DNA of 64,000 nt, from positions 124,001 through 188,000 of the forward strand of contig NDFF03000035.1 in assembly GCA_002150815.3 (NCBI GenBank), written 5' to 3'. The notes under the pieces were generated by a model. It saw nothing but the letters and a program-made list of their open reading frames with translations, was not told the origin of the DNA and did not search any database. Position 1 is the first letter of the stretch. Each line of letters starts with the position of its first letter. This DNA comes from Grammothele lineata (taxonomy: Eukaryota; Basidiomycota; Agaricomycetes; Polyporales; Polyporaceae). The position numbers were made by a program, and so were the translations under genes. Of the stretch, positions 12,871-24,180 are shown in pieces.

Positions 12871-13526
12871 CGTGTCGTAGCGGGAGCGTCGACGGGGACC
12901 GTTCACGCGTTCACGAAGGACCAGGCGGCAGTAAAGGGAAGTAAGAGGAGTCGAGGAGCAGGAAGGAAGGTGGTGGGGAAGAGGAAAGAGCAAGTATGTG
13001 GAATCGTAGATGTCTGGGGCAACACACGTGGCGCGCGTCACCGCGTCGCCCTGCGCGGTGTGGGCGACACGTTCGCGAGCGCCTTCACTGCACGACGCGT
13101 CTTGTCCCAGCTTGTCCCCAGACTACGCACGCGCTGCATATGGGCCCGTGGGGCGCCCGCTTCCCCAAACTTCTTCCTCCCTTCATTGGCAATCGATGTT
13201 CTCGATTCATCTCGGCGTTCATAGAGGCTCTTCATAGCACGGGCACAGCGGGGTCGAATCAAGGCATATTCCTCCTCCTGCTAGCGAGTGATCATCCATC
13301 TACTAATCAACAAGGCAGCAGGTTGCGCATCCGTACTCGGATCCTAATCGTACAAAACAGAACAGAACGTCCATCCCGTGCTCCAGAAACGCATAATGTT
13401 ACCTATAATCCACGGCATAAAAAGAACCACACCGCGCGACCCCGACTCGGTACGGAAACGTCTATGTGCGCGTGTGTGCATGGTCATACGGCTGCAGGTG
13501 CGAACATCCTCTTCGTCTTTCAATTC
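12871..13526. other. intergenic between SEC11 and the bHLH gene
   Basis: This gap holds the SEC11 promoter side on the minus strand and the 3' flank of the bHLH gene. CT-rich sequence on minus just upstream of the SEC11 ATG (about 12950-12990) is consistent with its leader. Nothing else was recognised. Confidence 0.45.
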
Positions 13527-14993
13527 TCAATCCTTCATCCCCAACAACGCCCCGGGAGTCACCACCTCCATCGGGCGCGGGAACTCCCTCGACAAATCCT
13601 TCATGCCCTCCTCGCGCGGTGCCATCGGGGGGATCGCGCGTGGCAGCTGCGCCGCTGAGGCGGAGGACGACGAGCTCGTCGAGCTCGACCGCGGCTTCGA
13701 GCTTATCTGTAGCAGTAACGACGCCGCGCTCTCGTCCTCGGGCGTCCACGATGTCGGCGACACCACGGGTGACATCGAGATTGACTTGGGTGGGGCCCGC
13801 ACCACCGCTGCGGACGAGCTCGAGCTTGCGGTCGCGGTCGACGGTTTCTGCTGCGCGAGCGGGTGTGCGGGTGCAGGGAGGGCCAGCGCGGGCATATTCG
13901 CGAGTGTCATCGCCGGGCGGAAGCGGCCGGATGGCGGCGGGGATGGGAGCTGCGCGTTCGCGGGGGAGCGCACAGGGCCGGATCCGGGTTTGGGCGACGT
14001 CGTTGAGCCCGAGCCAGACGACGACATCAGGCTGCTCGGGTCCATGTACGGATGCGGGAGCCATGACGCGATGGGGGGCAGACGCGGGGACGCCGTCGCG
14101 CGGCCCGATGCGGAGGCGGAGGTGGACGGTAGGACGAACGGCATGGGCGAGGGCTGCTCTTCCGGCTCGGCGGCGGCGAGCCCGTGCTCGTCATCGCCGC
14201 CGTAGGACTCGTCTTCTTCGTGGTGGCTGAGGCGGAGGCGGCGCGCGTCGCGCTGGAGGTGTTCCAGGCCGTCGTCCTCGCGCCTGCGCTTGGGCGAGGG
14301 TGGGACTTGCACTTGCATCGGCTCGTCGCTCTGCGCGCGGGGGACGATATCGCTGTCCCGTGCCCGACAGGAAGCGCACATACGGTCCTCGAGGGACTGC
14401 ACACGGGTGACGAGCTCCTGCATGTACTCGACGGTCTTGACGAGTACGTCGAGCTTGAACTCCTTCTCGCCCTCGCTCTTTCCCTTCCCCTTCTTCCCTT
14501 TCTCTTCCACGGGCGCGAGCTCCTCAGGCGCGTCAGTCTTGTTGCTGCTGGGACCGAGTATACGATCACGGTCGCCGACGAGGGTACTGAGCGTGGCGAG
14601 CGTCTCGTTGATCTTCGTGCGGCGCGCCTTCTCGATCCGCGAATGGTTCAGCTTCCTGAGGGATTCGCGGGCGGAGCGGGACATTGTGCCAGGCTTGCGG
14701 CCGCGCCGCTTCGGGGCCGGGGCAGCCTCGCGCCCGGGGTCATACTCGTCTTCGTGGTCAGAGCCGGAGTCGGAGTCGGGGGACGCCCGTGCGGGGTAGC
14801 CACCGTCGCCGGGGATGGGCTGCTTTGGGAGGATGGGCGGCCGAGGCGCGGGGCGACGTTGCTGCTGGGGTGAGCTGGGGGCGGATGGGCCCTCGCCGGG
14901 TGCACCGAGGGAGCCGGTGCGCTGCCTCTTCGCCCGGCGAGGAGGGTTGCAGCTTGCGGCATAGAAGACGGTGGTGTCCTTAGGGGCAGACAT
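13527..14993 (-). CDS. bHLH transcription factor
   Basis: A single uninterrupted exon of 488 codons. The basic helix-loop-helix lies at about residues 105-200. The basic region LNHSRIEKARRTKINETL has the His-Glu-Arg pattern (H117, E121, R125) of factors that bind CACGTG-type E-boxes. A long loop of about 35 residues, rich in K and E, separates it from helix 2 (FKLDVLVKTVEYMQELVTRV), which could continue as a short zipper. The rest is low-complexity Pro/Ser-rich sequence, and SPLAP-like stretches suggest activation regions. The ATG at 14993 has a good context. The protein is a nuclear regulator, but nothing in the sequence shows which of the fungal bHLH roles (phosphate, lipid, sterol or other) it has. 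Confidence 0.9.
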   Translation of the reverse strand: MSAPKDTTVFYAASCNPPRRAKRQRTGSLGAPGEGPSAPSSPQQQRRPAPRPPILPKQPIPGDGGYPARASPDSDSGSDHEDEYDPGREAAPAPKRRGRKPGTMSRSARESLRKLNHSRIEKARRTKINETLATLSTLVGDRDRILGPSSNKTDAPEELAPVEEKGKKGKGKSEGEKEFKLDVLVKTVEYMQELVTRVQSLEDRMCASCRARDSDIVPRAQSDEPMQVQVPPSPKRRREDDGLEHLQRDARRLRLSHHEEDESYGGDDEHGLAAAEPEEQPSPMPFVLPSTSASASGRATASPRLPPIASWLPHPYMDPSSLMSSSGSGSTTSPKPGSGPVRSPANAQLPSPPPSGRFRPAMTLANMPALALPAPAHPLAQQKPSTATASSSSSAAVVRAPPKSISMSPVVSPTSWTPEDESAASLLLQISSKPRSSSTSSSSSASAAQLPRAIPPMAPREEGMKDLSREFPRPMEVVTPGALLGMKD

Positions 14994-15783
14994 GGTTATC
15001 TTGACAATTGCTTATCTCAGCTCGCGTGGTCGTGGGCGATGCCGGGGAGGTTAACTGGGAAGACGAGGTTCAGCACGGGCGAGGGGCAGCACAGGATCGA
15101 CAACTGAGGGGGCGGGAGAAGGAGGGTCGTCCCGCGATGGGCGGGCGTAGGATCCTTTTATTGGGGCCTGAGAGACGGCGCGGGCAGAGGCTCAAGCCTC
15201 TGGAAGAGAGCTCGCGTCCGTGGGCGATCCTCCCGCGGACGGACGCCCGGCGCGGGCAAATGGTCGTGTGCGGTCGTGTGCCTCAGAAACGTGCGCGTCG
15301 CACGACCATCCTTGCGCGCCCCCATTGGCCACCCGCCATGCACGTGTAGCGTTTCCTTCCCTCTCCTGCCCAATCTGGCAGGAGGCGTCGTTCGCCCGCC
15401 CCTCGTCCTCCCCGCCCACAAGCACGCCCCGGCTCCGCCGCTGTACGGATCCTGCGCCCTCTTCGGTCCCACCGTCAATTTGCACGGCCCATCACATCTC
15501 TTATCACCCCGTCGTCCCAGACCGCGCGCTCCGGGCGCTTCCCTACGCGCTTGGCCGCGCTCGTTCGTCGGGGTGTCGTGTGCGCGAGTCACTGCGCCGA
15601 ACTCGTTCGCGCACGAACGCCTCTCTAGAAGAGCCTCGTCCGCTTCTTCACCATCCCCTCGTTCCCCCGCAGGCGTCCCATGACGGTCCTCGCCGTCCTG
15701 CCAGGATCCCGGGCTCTTCCTCGCGCGCGGTCCCCCAAGCGCGCACCACAAACGTGGGAGCAGCCTCCGCTCCCACTGCAGAG
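14994..15783. other. upstream region of the bHLH gene
   Basis: No gene was seen. The part next to the ATG carries the bHLH promoter. From about 15230 to 15780 the plus strand is C/T-rich, again without a recognisable plus-strand gene behind it. The region ends at the left terminal repeat of the element at 15784. Confidence 0.4.
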
Positions 15784-15870
15784 TATGCTGTTCACATTGT
15801 ACAAAAAATCAAACAATTATCCCGCGGGCTTTAATTTCCCCCACGGCGAGTTAATCCCACGGACTACCAA
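15784..15870 (+). repeat. left terminal inverted repeat of the 1.2-kb element
   Basis: This is the inverted partner of 16880-16966. It contains the shared core TTGTACAAAAAATCA at about 15798-15812, followed by alternating CCCGCGG and TTAATT blocks. Confidence 0.6.
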
Positions 15871-16879
15871 AAGGGGACAGGCGTCAAACAAGAAGCGCTC
15901 GATGACAGATGGTCGGCATCTGCCGTCTACCGACTGCCGACCTCGAGCTCGCTGTCGATAACGTGGTCGTCGTCGTCCCCGACGACGGCGACGGCGGCGA
16001 AGACGTCAGCGAGGCCGAGATATCAGCCGCTGAGGCGTCATTAGGTCTTACATGGTATAAAAGCTTCATTCTAGGTATGGAAAAGAGTCTAGTGACTAAG
16101 CTAGCTAGAATAGAGCTTTTGCAGCTGCGTTCATTGTTGGCGATGGTGATCACGGCCCTACAGCATTGCTGACGACGAGCACTAGCTGTTTATCACTTAC
16201 GAGGTCATCTGGAGAGCTCTTGGAAGTTGCGGCACACTGCCGAACATGTTAACAAGCAAGAACAGTGACTCGGAGTATTACTGGTAGCGCTCTCCGCACC
16301 CTACTCATCGTCGACAGCAGTGAGTATGGCGCTTGCTGCGCTGAGCGGATGCTGGCAGCTTGATCAGAGGCCTTGATTCATCCAAAACTGAGTACGGTGC
16401 CGGAGGCGACAAGCGGGCCCTCCGACAGCTCGCCACATCCGGGACGGCCTAGTCGCTCTCATTCAAGTTGGAGCACTCGCTAGAGACGTGTACGGCGACG
16501 GCGAACGCATGCTTAGTGTCAACGAACAACACCAATACACTAGCGTTCTCTGGCTCCGCTCACCGTTGGCTATAACGAGCACGGCCGTGTCGGCGGCGGC
16601 GTGCCTTGCGTTGGAGGCGATGGCGGGCGCGCCCTCTGCAGTGGGCGCCTCTTATTTCTAATAACGTTAACGTAACTTACTAGTGGCCCGGATAACGCTT
16701 GGACGAACTCATCGTCTCTGATGGCGAGCGCGACCTTAGAAGCGACGAGCAGACCCTCGAGCTCGTGGCCCGAGGCGGCCCGGTCGCTGCCCAGTACAAC
16801 CCGCTCGCTGATCTTTGCCAGCTGAGTTGGCCCGCCGTGGGATTAATTCCCTCAGGGAGCTCCGTGGTGAGAGTAAATA

Positions 16880-16966
16880 CCGTGTGGGAATAACTAAATC
16901 TCGCGCGGGAGTAATTAAATCCGCGTGGGATGGTGTAATGATTTTTTGTACAAAGTAAACAGTATA
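16880..16966 (-). repeat. right terminal inverted repeat of the 1.2-kb element
   Basis: Read on minus from 16966, it matches the left repeat through the TTGTACAAAAAATCA core and the following C/G and TTAATT blocks, with small indels. Confidence 0.6.
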
Positions 16967-19706
16967 GCAGAGGGCCGTTCCCGATTCGGCCTGTGCTCTG
17001 TCACTGCGCTGGGCGCGGCGCCACAGCGGCGCACGGCGTCTTGCGCCAAATTCGCCACATTGCGGTGACCGCTCAAAGTAAAGGGCGGAGGGGCCTCTCA
17101 TTCGAGGGACTTCTACTCGGGATGTGCTCCCGCCGCGCAGGAGACAGATCGCCCCGCTCGCGCCCGGCGGAGACGCGGGGTTTGCGCCGGGTGTCGTCGT
17201 CGTCGAGAGGCCTCTGGCCCGCGAAGCACTCTCTGCTCGCGCGCGGGCTCTCTTGAACTCTCTTCCAAGGCTTTGCAAGCGCGCGATGGCCCCACGGTGC
17301 GCATCCAGGCGATAAGCTGCAAGCACGAACGTGTCGCGGAACAAGCTCAAAGGTGCAGGGTCGTTTCGGCCGACGGGCTTGTCTGGCGCCATGGCGCGAG
17401 CAATGCAGGCCGGTCGCAGCGCACGTCTCTGTGCGCGCGGGGCTATTGGGGCAGTTTGAGTGCCATCACGATGGTGCTTAGTACGCGTGTACTCACGCGC
17501 GGGCTCTGGGTGGGGGTGAGGGCGATGTGGCCGGAGGGCCTGTCGTGGGCAGCTGACAGTGCTGCGTCGCGCTTGTGCTCTCCAGCGAACGGAGCGGTAC
17601 CCGCGAAGGTGTGCAATCAATGCGCAATGCGCGTCTAGTGTTCTCAATTGGTGAGAGATCTTTCGTGTGTTGCTGAAAGGTAGCTGTAATAACACAAGCT
17701 TCAGGATTCTACATGTGAAGGGCGCAATAGATCGCTTGTGACGCACGCGTAGGTTCGACGAAGACCAGTCGAACTGGCCTCAGCTCGACAGACTGGCAGT
17801 CTAGGGCTAATAGGGATTTGACCGTGCGCGCGAAGACCGGTGCGCAGGAACTAGGTACGGAGCTTCGATGAGAGTGAGTACCATGCCGATCGGAGTGGGG
17901 AGCTTGTTTGACGTTGGTCGGCAGCGGGCTAGACACGGAGCGAACGCGACGGGCTCAGTCTGTGTGCGGAAGACAACAGCTAAGGTATATTAGCACTGTA
18001 CCTAGACACGGAGCGAACGCGACGGGCTAGGAAATTACATATGAGCGATATACGTAAGGAACGAGTGAATAAGAGACTTTACCTCAGTCTGTGTGCGGAA
18101 GACAACAGCTGAGGAAAGAGCCAGCGCGGCGCGCGACGAGACGGCGCGAGGGCGCTTAAGTAAGCGAACGAGCGGCCAATCGAACGGCGTACAGTAAGTA
18201 GCTGTCCGATGTGTTTCTCTAGCAGTACCAGGTAAGTAATAAACGAAAGTAAGTAATCTACGCTACGTATCGTAAGCGTCCGTGGTATGTACACTAACAG
18301 AGCTTACCTACTGGTTCTGCAACTTCGTCACATTGGATCAAGGCTAAATATTGAACTGTGGGCCGGCAATAGCCTCGCGTGCGATTCCTCGTACTATTCT
18401 TGTGCGTGTAGAATATAGGACTGGATTATGACGTAGCGCTGCATGATGCTCTTTCTAGCACATCGATCCAACTGTGAACAGCGAGCAAGTGGGGCGCGAG
18501 AATGAGGGGAAAGAGTGGTCAAGGCCTGGGCCTGTACGCGCATTGCAGCGAGATGCACGAGCCTCATCAGACCATAGGCGCATCCCGGAAGCATACAAGC
18601 CATCGCTCACGGCTTCTCCCTATTGACACGATCGAGAGAGCGGTTCCAGGAAGAGCAAATTAGTGGTATGCCGCTCGTTCTGTGCGGTAGCGTCGCGGGA
18701 CGGTTCGCGGTAAGATAATCGTGCGGCAAATGCCGGCAAGCAGGGCTCGCTCACAAATTCCGACACTTCTCACTCTAAGCAAAACTAAGACTTATAGAAA
18801 AACTTACGTCTCATTGTACAATACATACTATTGCCTCGTATTTTTACGGAGTGCCGCATGCTGGAGGGCGAATCGGCTCGCAGGGGACGTGCGCGCCTAC
18901 TATCTGAATGGCACCGAGCGCATTCCGAGATTGCTTTGAGCGAGACTGCTCTCCGTATGAGCAGCGAAGGCCGCGCCACACTCAGAGTTGCACGAAATAT
19001 CGTTATGTTCACTCCGTGTTGGTGCGCGGCGCCTCACGCTACAGTAATGAGACCTCTCGCGCGCTTTGCGAGGCTCGCGGCCTCAGCCACAGCGGAGTTC
19101 GGAGTTTTGAAAGGCGCGACAGGCCCGGCGCTGGGTCATTAACCTCAACTCTACCAGCATCCCTCACGATCACCACAACGTCAGGCTCGAACGGACCACG
19201 GCGCCGACTACATGGATATCTGCCCTGCTCACACGGTACTTGGCTCCCCTCGAACTGACCTGTGCCCCCGATGGACGATGGACGTGAAACAACTCAACGT
19301 CACTTGCCTGACAACTCCCACTTCGTGCTCGCTAGGATCCTCTTGCTCACGCAGTCCTGGGGTTACCTGACAGTACTTCAGTCGTTGTATCCAGGCCACA
19401 CAAATGCAGTTCAATCAACAAGCACGGAACATGCCAGGACATGCGCGACCTGACTGCAACGGACCGTTCGCCGCTGCGGGAGGGTCTGGCTTCAGATCCT
19501 GGCGTTGGCCGAGCCACGCGGTCGCCGGCCGCGCTCTGGATATCCAAACTCGCTGTCCTCTTACATGCAATCGTGCTGGTATCGGCAGGATCTGGACCAC
19601 ATGAAGGTGACGCGGCGGGGGTCGTTGGGGCGTGAAAACCCAGCCTCCCGCCCTCATCCACCTCTGCGACATCGACCACCACCGGCCGTCAACTACCTCG
19701 CCTCTC
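16967..19706. other. gene-poor 2.7 kb with a short duplicated exon-like sequence
   Basis: No protein gene is supported. A 336-codon minus frame (17746-16736) overlaps the inverted-repeat end and has no recognisable features, so it is treated as chance. The interesting part is the duplication at 17929-18110, listed separately. The remainder is likely decayed intergenic sequence. Confidence 0.45.
17929..18110 (-). repeat. tandem duplication, one copy with and one without a 56-bp GT-AG insert
   Basis: Copy 1 is 17929-17981. Copy 2 is 18002-18110 and is identical over the shared bases, except that it holds an extra 56 bp at 18027-18082. On the minus strand the insert starts GTAAAGTCTC and ends TTTCCTAG, exactly like a fungal intron. 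The shared block on minus is also preceded by AG in both copies. No gene around it was recognised. Confidence 0.75.
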
Positions 19707-20391
19707 ATGTCATTCGAAGGAACGCAGATGACCACTCAGCAGCCTCTCGTAGACTTCGTTCGTCTGGAGGTTGAACTCGAAGGTCAGCGTAAGTGTAAGC
19801 TTACACATTCCCCCATCCAAGGCGGCGGCGTATCGTGGCTCGTCAAGGAGGGGGGGGGCGTTCGCACGATGGAGGCTCATGCTCGTATCGCAGGACTCAC
19901 AGTGATGATGAAGCCCTTCACGAAGTTCAAGCAGCTCTTTGAGGCCACCGAGGTGTGTGCCCAGTCTGCAGGGGCTTGGGGCCATCCGTCAATGCGTGTA
20001 TAACACCACTCATCCACCGTTGTGCCTTCGTCAGAAACGCTTCGGCGCAGATCTCGGTCTGTACACTCGTCTCCGGGCATCTCACGATCCCCCTCCGCGC
20101 CCTCTGATGCTGCACCCCGTGTTTTGTCCCGTATGCAGGAACCATGGTGTTCACGTTCGACGGCAGGCGCGTTCTTGGACAGGAAGATCCCATGACTGTT
20201 CGTCCACTACACATCCTTATACCGCACTGCATGAGCTAACCGGCATGTCCCCGCCTGTTATCGTTACAGCACGCCATGGAGAACGGAGACTGTATCAATG
20301 CGTATCTGCCTATGGTATGTCCCTTCTATGAGTGTATCCGGGTTAGGTAATGGTACTAATCTTGAACGTTTGATATAAGCCCGACGGCTAG
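19707..20391 (+). CDS. small SUMO-like (Rad60-SLD/ubiquitin-2 type) beta-grasp protein
   Basis: No long open frame exists here, but six short exons join in frame: 19707-19788, 19894-19952, 20035-20056, 20139-20197, 20270-20314 and 20380-20391, giving 92 residues. The product follows the SUMO fold order. FVRLEVELEGQ-R-LTVMMK gives strands 1-2, PFTKFKQLFEATEKRFGADL gives helix 1, MVFTFDGRRVLGQEDPM gives strand 3 and loop (compare FLFDGQRI in SUMO), and MENGDCINAYLPM gives the end (compare MEDGD in SUMO). The last intron has a TACTAAT branch site. If it is not spliced, the frame ends at 20350 with a different tail. Neither end carries the Gly-Gly needed for conjugation, so the protein may act as a non-conjugated SUMO mimic. 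The start could also be ATG 19728. The exon model is inferred. Confidence 0.7.
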
Positions 20392-21297
20392 GAAAGTTGT
20401 TCCTCGTGAATGGTCGTGAAGTTGCGGCAACATAGCGGTGTACGAGAGCATGTCTGTAGCAAAGTTTGTACGATAGTTCAGAATCGATCGGCCACACTGC
20501 AAAGCATTCCTACAAAGATATCATCACTAGCATGATATCACTGTGCGCGAACGTGTCAGAGTCTGTTCGCCGCCGACTCTGACAGACAACGGCCCCTGGC
20601 GATGCCTATAGGGTCGACAGTGTGTCCGAACTTAGCGAGTGCTCACCGTTGGTCATGTTCCCTTCCCTTCGATGTCAGCACTGCCGCTCCTCGTGCGCCG
20701 CGTAAGTGCAACTATAACACTGCACGCCCCCGCCGTGTTCCCAGCTATCCGGTGTCAGCACTGCGGCCCTTCGTTGGCTGCGTAGGCTTCGCTCCGTGTG
20801 GTTGTGGGCAGGACCCTCCGACGAGATGATTCAATGGCAGCGCGCTGGCGGGAACTTGGCTGCCCGAGATGAATGTCGACGTGCACAAATCGATATTCTG
20901 TGGGAGCTGCTCGGAATGGGATGTGAACACGCTGCAGTTTGTTGTGCAATTATCGGTCATTCTTGCAGGACCTGACAGACGGTCTAGACAGAGGATGGTA
21001 GTACGCGTCCATGAAGTACCTAGCACGGTGGCGGGAGGCAGGTCGAACAGAGACTGCAAGAAGACTGCCACGTCCATCTTGGAGTGTCCGAGTCAGGCGT
21101 ACGGCCCACTAGAAGACAATCAACCTTTGAGACAAAAAACGACGATAGATTAATGGCATGGTAATGTATGACGACAACGTCAATCGCGAACAGTACTTCG
21201 GAACATGAAAGCGAGGGGGGACGGCGGAGGGAAGGAGGAACGAGAAACAAATTATGGGGATGCTGAGCGTGGTACGAAGAACATCGAAGCGGACGAT
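20392..21297. other. intergenic with a diverged 50-bp direct repeat
   Basis: No gene was recognised. Sequences at about 20658-20709 and 20735-20790 resemble each other (TGTTCCC...TGTCAGCACTGC...GCGTA), at roughly 75 percent by eye. Several short frames on both strands around 20755-21150 show no family features. Confidence 0.4.
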
Positions 21298-24180
21298 TCA
21301 GCGACGAGTGCCAATACTCGCGGATACGGTCTGACGAACAGCCTTAGTGAGTGAGCTGTTCTCCAACAACTGCCCAAATACGTCTGCGTCGGCCCCCGTG
21401 TTCGCTCGTCGTTGCCTCTTGCTCGGAGCGTTCAGGGTATCCGGCTTACGTGGAGCGTAGCCGGTCATGAAATCCACCGGGGACACATCTCCTTCGACCA
21501 GCCATCTCTTCTTGGTGATCGCTTTGGTAAGAAGCTGCCGGACCGCGTCGTGAGTGAAGAGCCGAGCCGCCTTTTCACGCTGCGACGCCGTAGGAGGCTT
21601 CAATTCTAGCGGGAGTTCCGGCTCCAAATCATCCGTGGTACCAGGGGGAACTGTCACTCCAGCGAGTGCTAGCTGGAAAGTCAGGTTGAAGTCGACAGGA
21701 GAGGGCGCACGTGATGTGGTGGGGAGAGGCGGAGGAACATCAACGGCCGTGAATGCACTTCCAGCCTGAGGTTTCGCGTCGGACTCGGATGCGGATTGCG
21801 TCGACTGAGTGCTTGATTGAGTGGCTGGCTTCGCTGGATTCCTACGGTCCCACTCCCAGACGACCAATCGGCTCTGGAAAAGCTCCAAAAGCTCCCGTAT
21901 CACGCCGTTGATAGGATGAGCTTTGGTACATTTCTCGTCGGTGTAGAAGATGAGCGGTTCGAACCCGTGTCGAAGCCGAGCCTGTTCGATGGCGTCACTC
22001 TTCTGAGGACCGCACAAGTTCCCCCCTTCGTAATCGGTGTAGGAGTCGAAGTAGTCCCGGATGAACCTGTGAACGTTGTCGCGTGAAAGACCGGTGTGGA
22101 GGAAACGAACAGACCCGTAAATGAGCACGTGGAGAAGCGACTCGATCTCGTCGGGGATCTCGACCGGCTTGTTGTGCTTGATAAGGCATGTTACTGGCAT
22201 GAACTGCCAAGTTGCCTGTCAGAAGTATTTTCAGTGTATTTTCTCAGATAATCAAGGGCGAACGTACCATCCGCTCAGGATGCGTTCGCGTGTCTTCCTC
22301 GCCATCACTAGGGATTCGCTTAGCGAGTTCCCAGTCAGACAATATTCCCGTTATAACGACCGCCGCGGACCCTTCAGGACTGGGGATCACGTTCGGTAAG
22401 ATCAAAATATTGCCAGCACTGATATCGCAGTGCATAATGCTGCGTCGTGTGACGGCTTGCTCATGAGCTATGTGACAGTGCGCAGTTAGCGCCTCGGCCT
22501 GTTGCGGCAGTTGACTCGGAGACTTACCGACCAGTGCATGAAGGATTATGATTAACAGATCGCGCCCCGTCGGGAACTTGGTGAACGGAAGGCAAACCTC
22601 CGCTACTGTCATGCGATGGTGAATGAAATGACGGAGGCCTTCTTCCTGCACACGCTGTGCGGAATCATCCCGGTCGTCTCGTCGGCGCTTCTTAGTCGCA
22701 GGGCGAGGCGTAACATTTTCTGTGGTAGAGCCAGTCTGAGGCTCATGGCTGGGGAGTTGCTGCGTGTCACCAGTCGATGAGACGTGTCTTGACGGAAGAG
22801 GGGCGATCGGCCGGCCTGTGTCCTCAGGAGCGTCCACAGGCCTACTTTTCGTGGCGAAGCTCGACGTCTCCTGCCCTTCTACGTCTTCGTGGTGAATCAG
22901 GGTCGGGATCTGCCGAACTTCGGCTGCGTTGAGCTCGGCGAGAATGTCGGCCTCCCTGCTGACGCCCTCGTAGTATGGGCGCCACGAGTCCTTCAGATAA
23001 ACCAGCCGCTGGGTATCCCAGTGGAGGGCGACGTAGCCGCGAGTACCACGGCCGACAGGGCCGGAGGCGTCGAAGCTTGGCTTTCCTACGAGGTACTTGT
23101 GGCCAGCGATCTCAAGGACGTAGCGGGGGAACCGGTCGTCGAGAGATGCTCTGAAGGCTTCGCGAATATACTTGAAGGTAGGCTCGGGAGGCTCGCTATG
23201 GACGTGGCTGAAACCTGTGGCACACGGATCCCTTTGAAGCGCGCCAGAGTCGAAGAGAGGAGAGATGGGAGCCGTCGCAGTGGGAAAGGCAAAGTTCGAC
23301 GGAAGGGTTGGGATAGATTTCTGCCGGTGGTCGACGTCGTGTTCGAATGCGGCAATGGAAGTCATCATCCGGTATCCACAAGAGTCGGGCATGAGCCGTT
23401 TTGCCGTCCAGTCGAGGCCGCACTCGGCGTCGCTCAGCTGCGAGAGCGCGAACAGCAGACGAAGGAGCCCTTTGGTCGCCTCATCGCTCTCGACGTAGTT
23501 CGTTGCCTCACTAGCAATCACCCCAGCGCGATCCCAGCGCATGAGACGATATTCGGCCCCGTTGATGAGGAAGTCGAAGAGCCCTGTGCGATGCTGGTAC
23601 TTGAAGACATTGGCGACGTCCGCAAGCAGTTGTCCCCCAACCTTCATACGGCTGATCACGTCAGTTTCCGGAGACTCTCCGACACGATCGTCGAAGGGAT
23701 CGTTGCCAATACCGCCCCACGTGAACTCAAGAGAGAATCTTTGAAGAGCGCAGTTGGGAACGCCAGGCTTGAGGTAAGGTCTATCGGCGTTGTGGATGAA
23801 GCACGCGTCGATCTTCGCTCGGGGCTCATCCCCAGGGTCCGCTTTCGTCTCTGAGAGATGGAAGAAGTGTCCCGGGCATAGACCGAACTTTTCGTCTATT
23901 TCGAGCTGTTCAAATTGTGGTCAAACAAGCGGTCGGTACCGAGAAGAACTTTGAAACGCACCCAAGCTCGAGTAAGCTCTGCCTCAGCAAACGTCTCAGA
24001 GGACACGCCGTCCACCTTCTTCACGACGTCCAAGAGAATGTTCCGTATGGCGGCGATTTTCTCCGGGGGAAACCTGGCAGCGAACGCGGCCTCGAAACCA
24101 GCTCTCTTGATCGAAGGGATGTAGTCGTTTGCGATGACCATAAGGGCTAAAATCACAGTGCAGTCAGCGGCGTCTTGCAT
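21298..24180 (-). CDS. FunK1-type fungal protein kinase
   Basis: Four exons: 24180-23962, 23905-22528, 22467-22268 and 22215-21298. They join in frame to about 904 residues. The N-terminal half carries the family's own conserved stretches (for example MRWDRAGVIASEATNYV and LVYLKDSWRPYYEG, in the kinase N-lobe). The catalytic loop is IMHCDISAGNIL, the metal-binding motif is DWELAK in place of DFG, and the post-loop is TWQFMPV. The C-terminal 300 residues are Ser/Pro-rich, with basic KRQRR that could direct nuclear import. FunK1 kinases are expanded in mushroom-forming fungi; their substrates are largely unknown. The frame is open upstream to 24282 without another ATG, so an additional 5' exon is possible. 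Confidence 0.88.

Larger units (their letters stand above)
15784..16966. mobile_element. putative non-autonomous DNA transposon with about 87-bp inverted ends
   Basis: The sequence at 15784-15870 reappears inverted at 16966-16880. Read inward, both ends start TATGCTG / TATACTG, then share TTGTACAAAAAATCA and several copies of a motif like CCCGCGnGnTTTAATT. Identity is roughly 70 percent by eye, so the copy is old. TA at both tips would fit a TA target duplication, but this is weak evidence. Four copies of a GYGGGAnTAAnTAAAT-like motif sit in the right end (about 16839-16940), like subterminal transposase-binding repeats. The interior has no recognisable transposase. The element size would be about 1.2 kb. 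Confidence 0.6.

Noticed and set aside
13378..14230. plus-strand frames of about 250-275 codons
   Set aside because: They are antisense to the bHLH coding exon and have no features.
15798..15812. similarity of TTGTACAAAAAATCA to Gateway att sites
   Set aside because: The match covers only a short palindromic core and is part of a diverged genomic inverted repeat, not vector sequence.
16736..17746. 336-codon minus-strand frame
   Set aside because: It overlaps the inverted-repeat end and has biased, Arg-rich composition with no domain features; GC-rich DNA gives such frames by chance.
20745..21077. possible gene on minus (110-codon frame)
   Set aside because: No family features, and splice sites do not join neighbouring frames convincingly.
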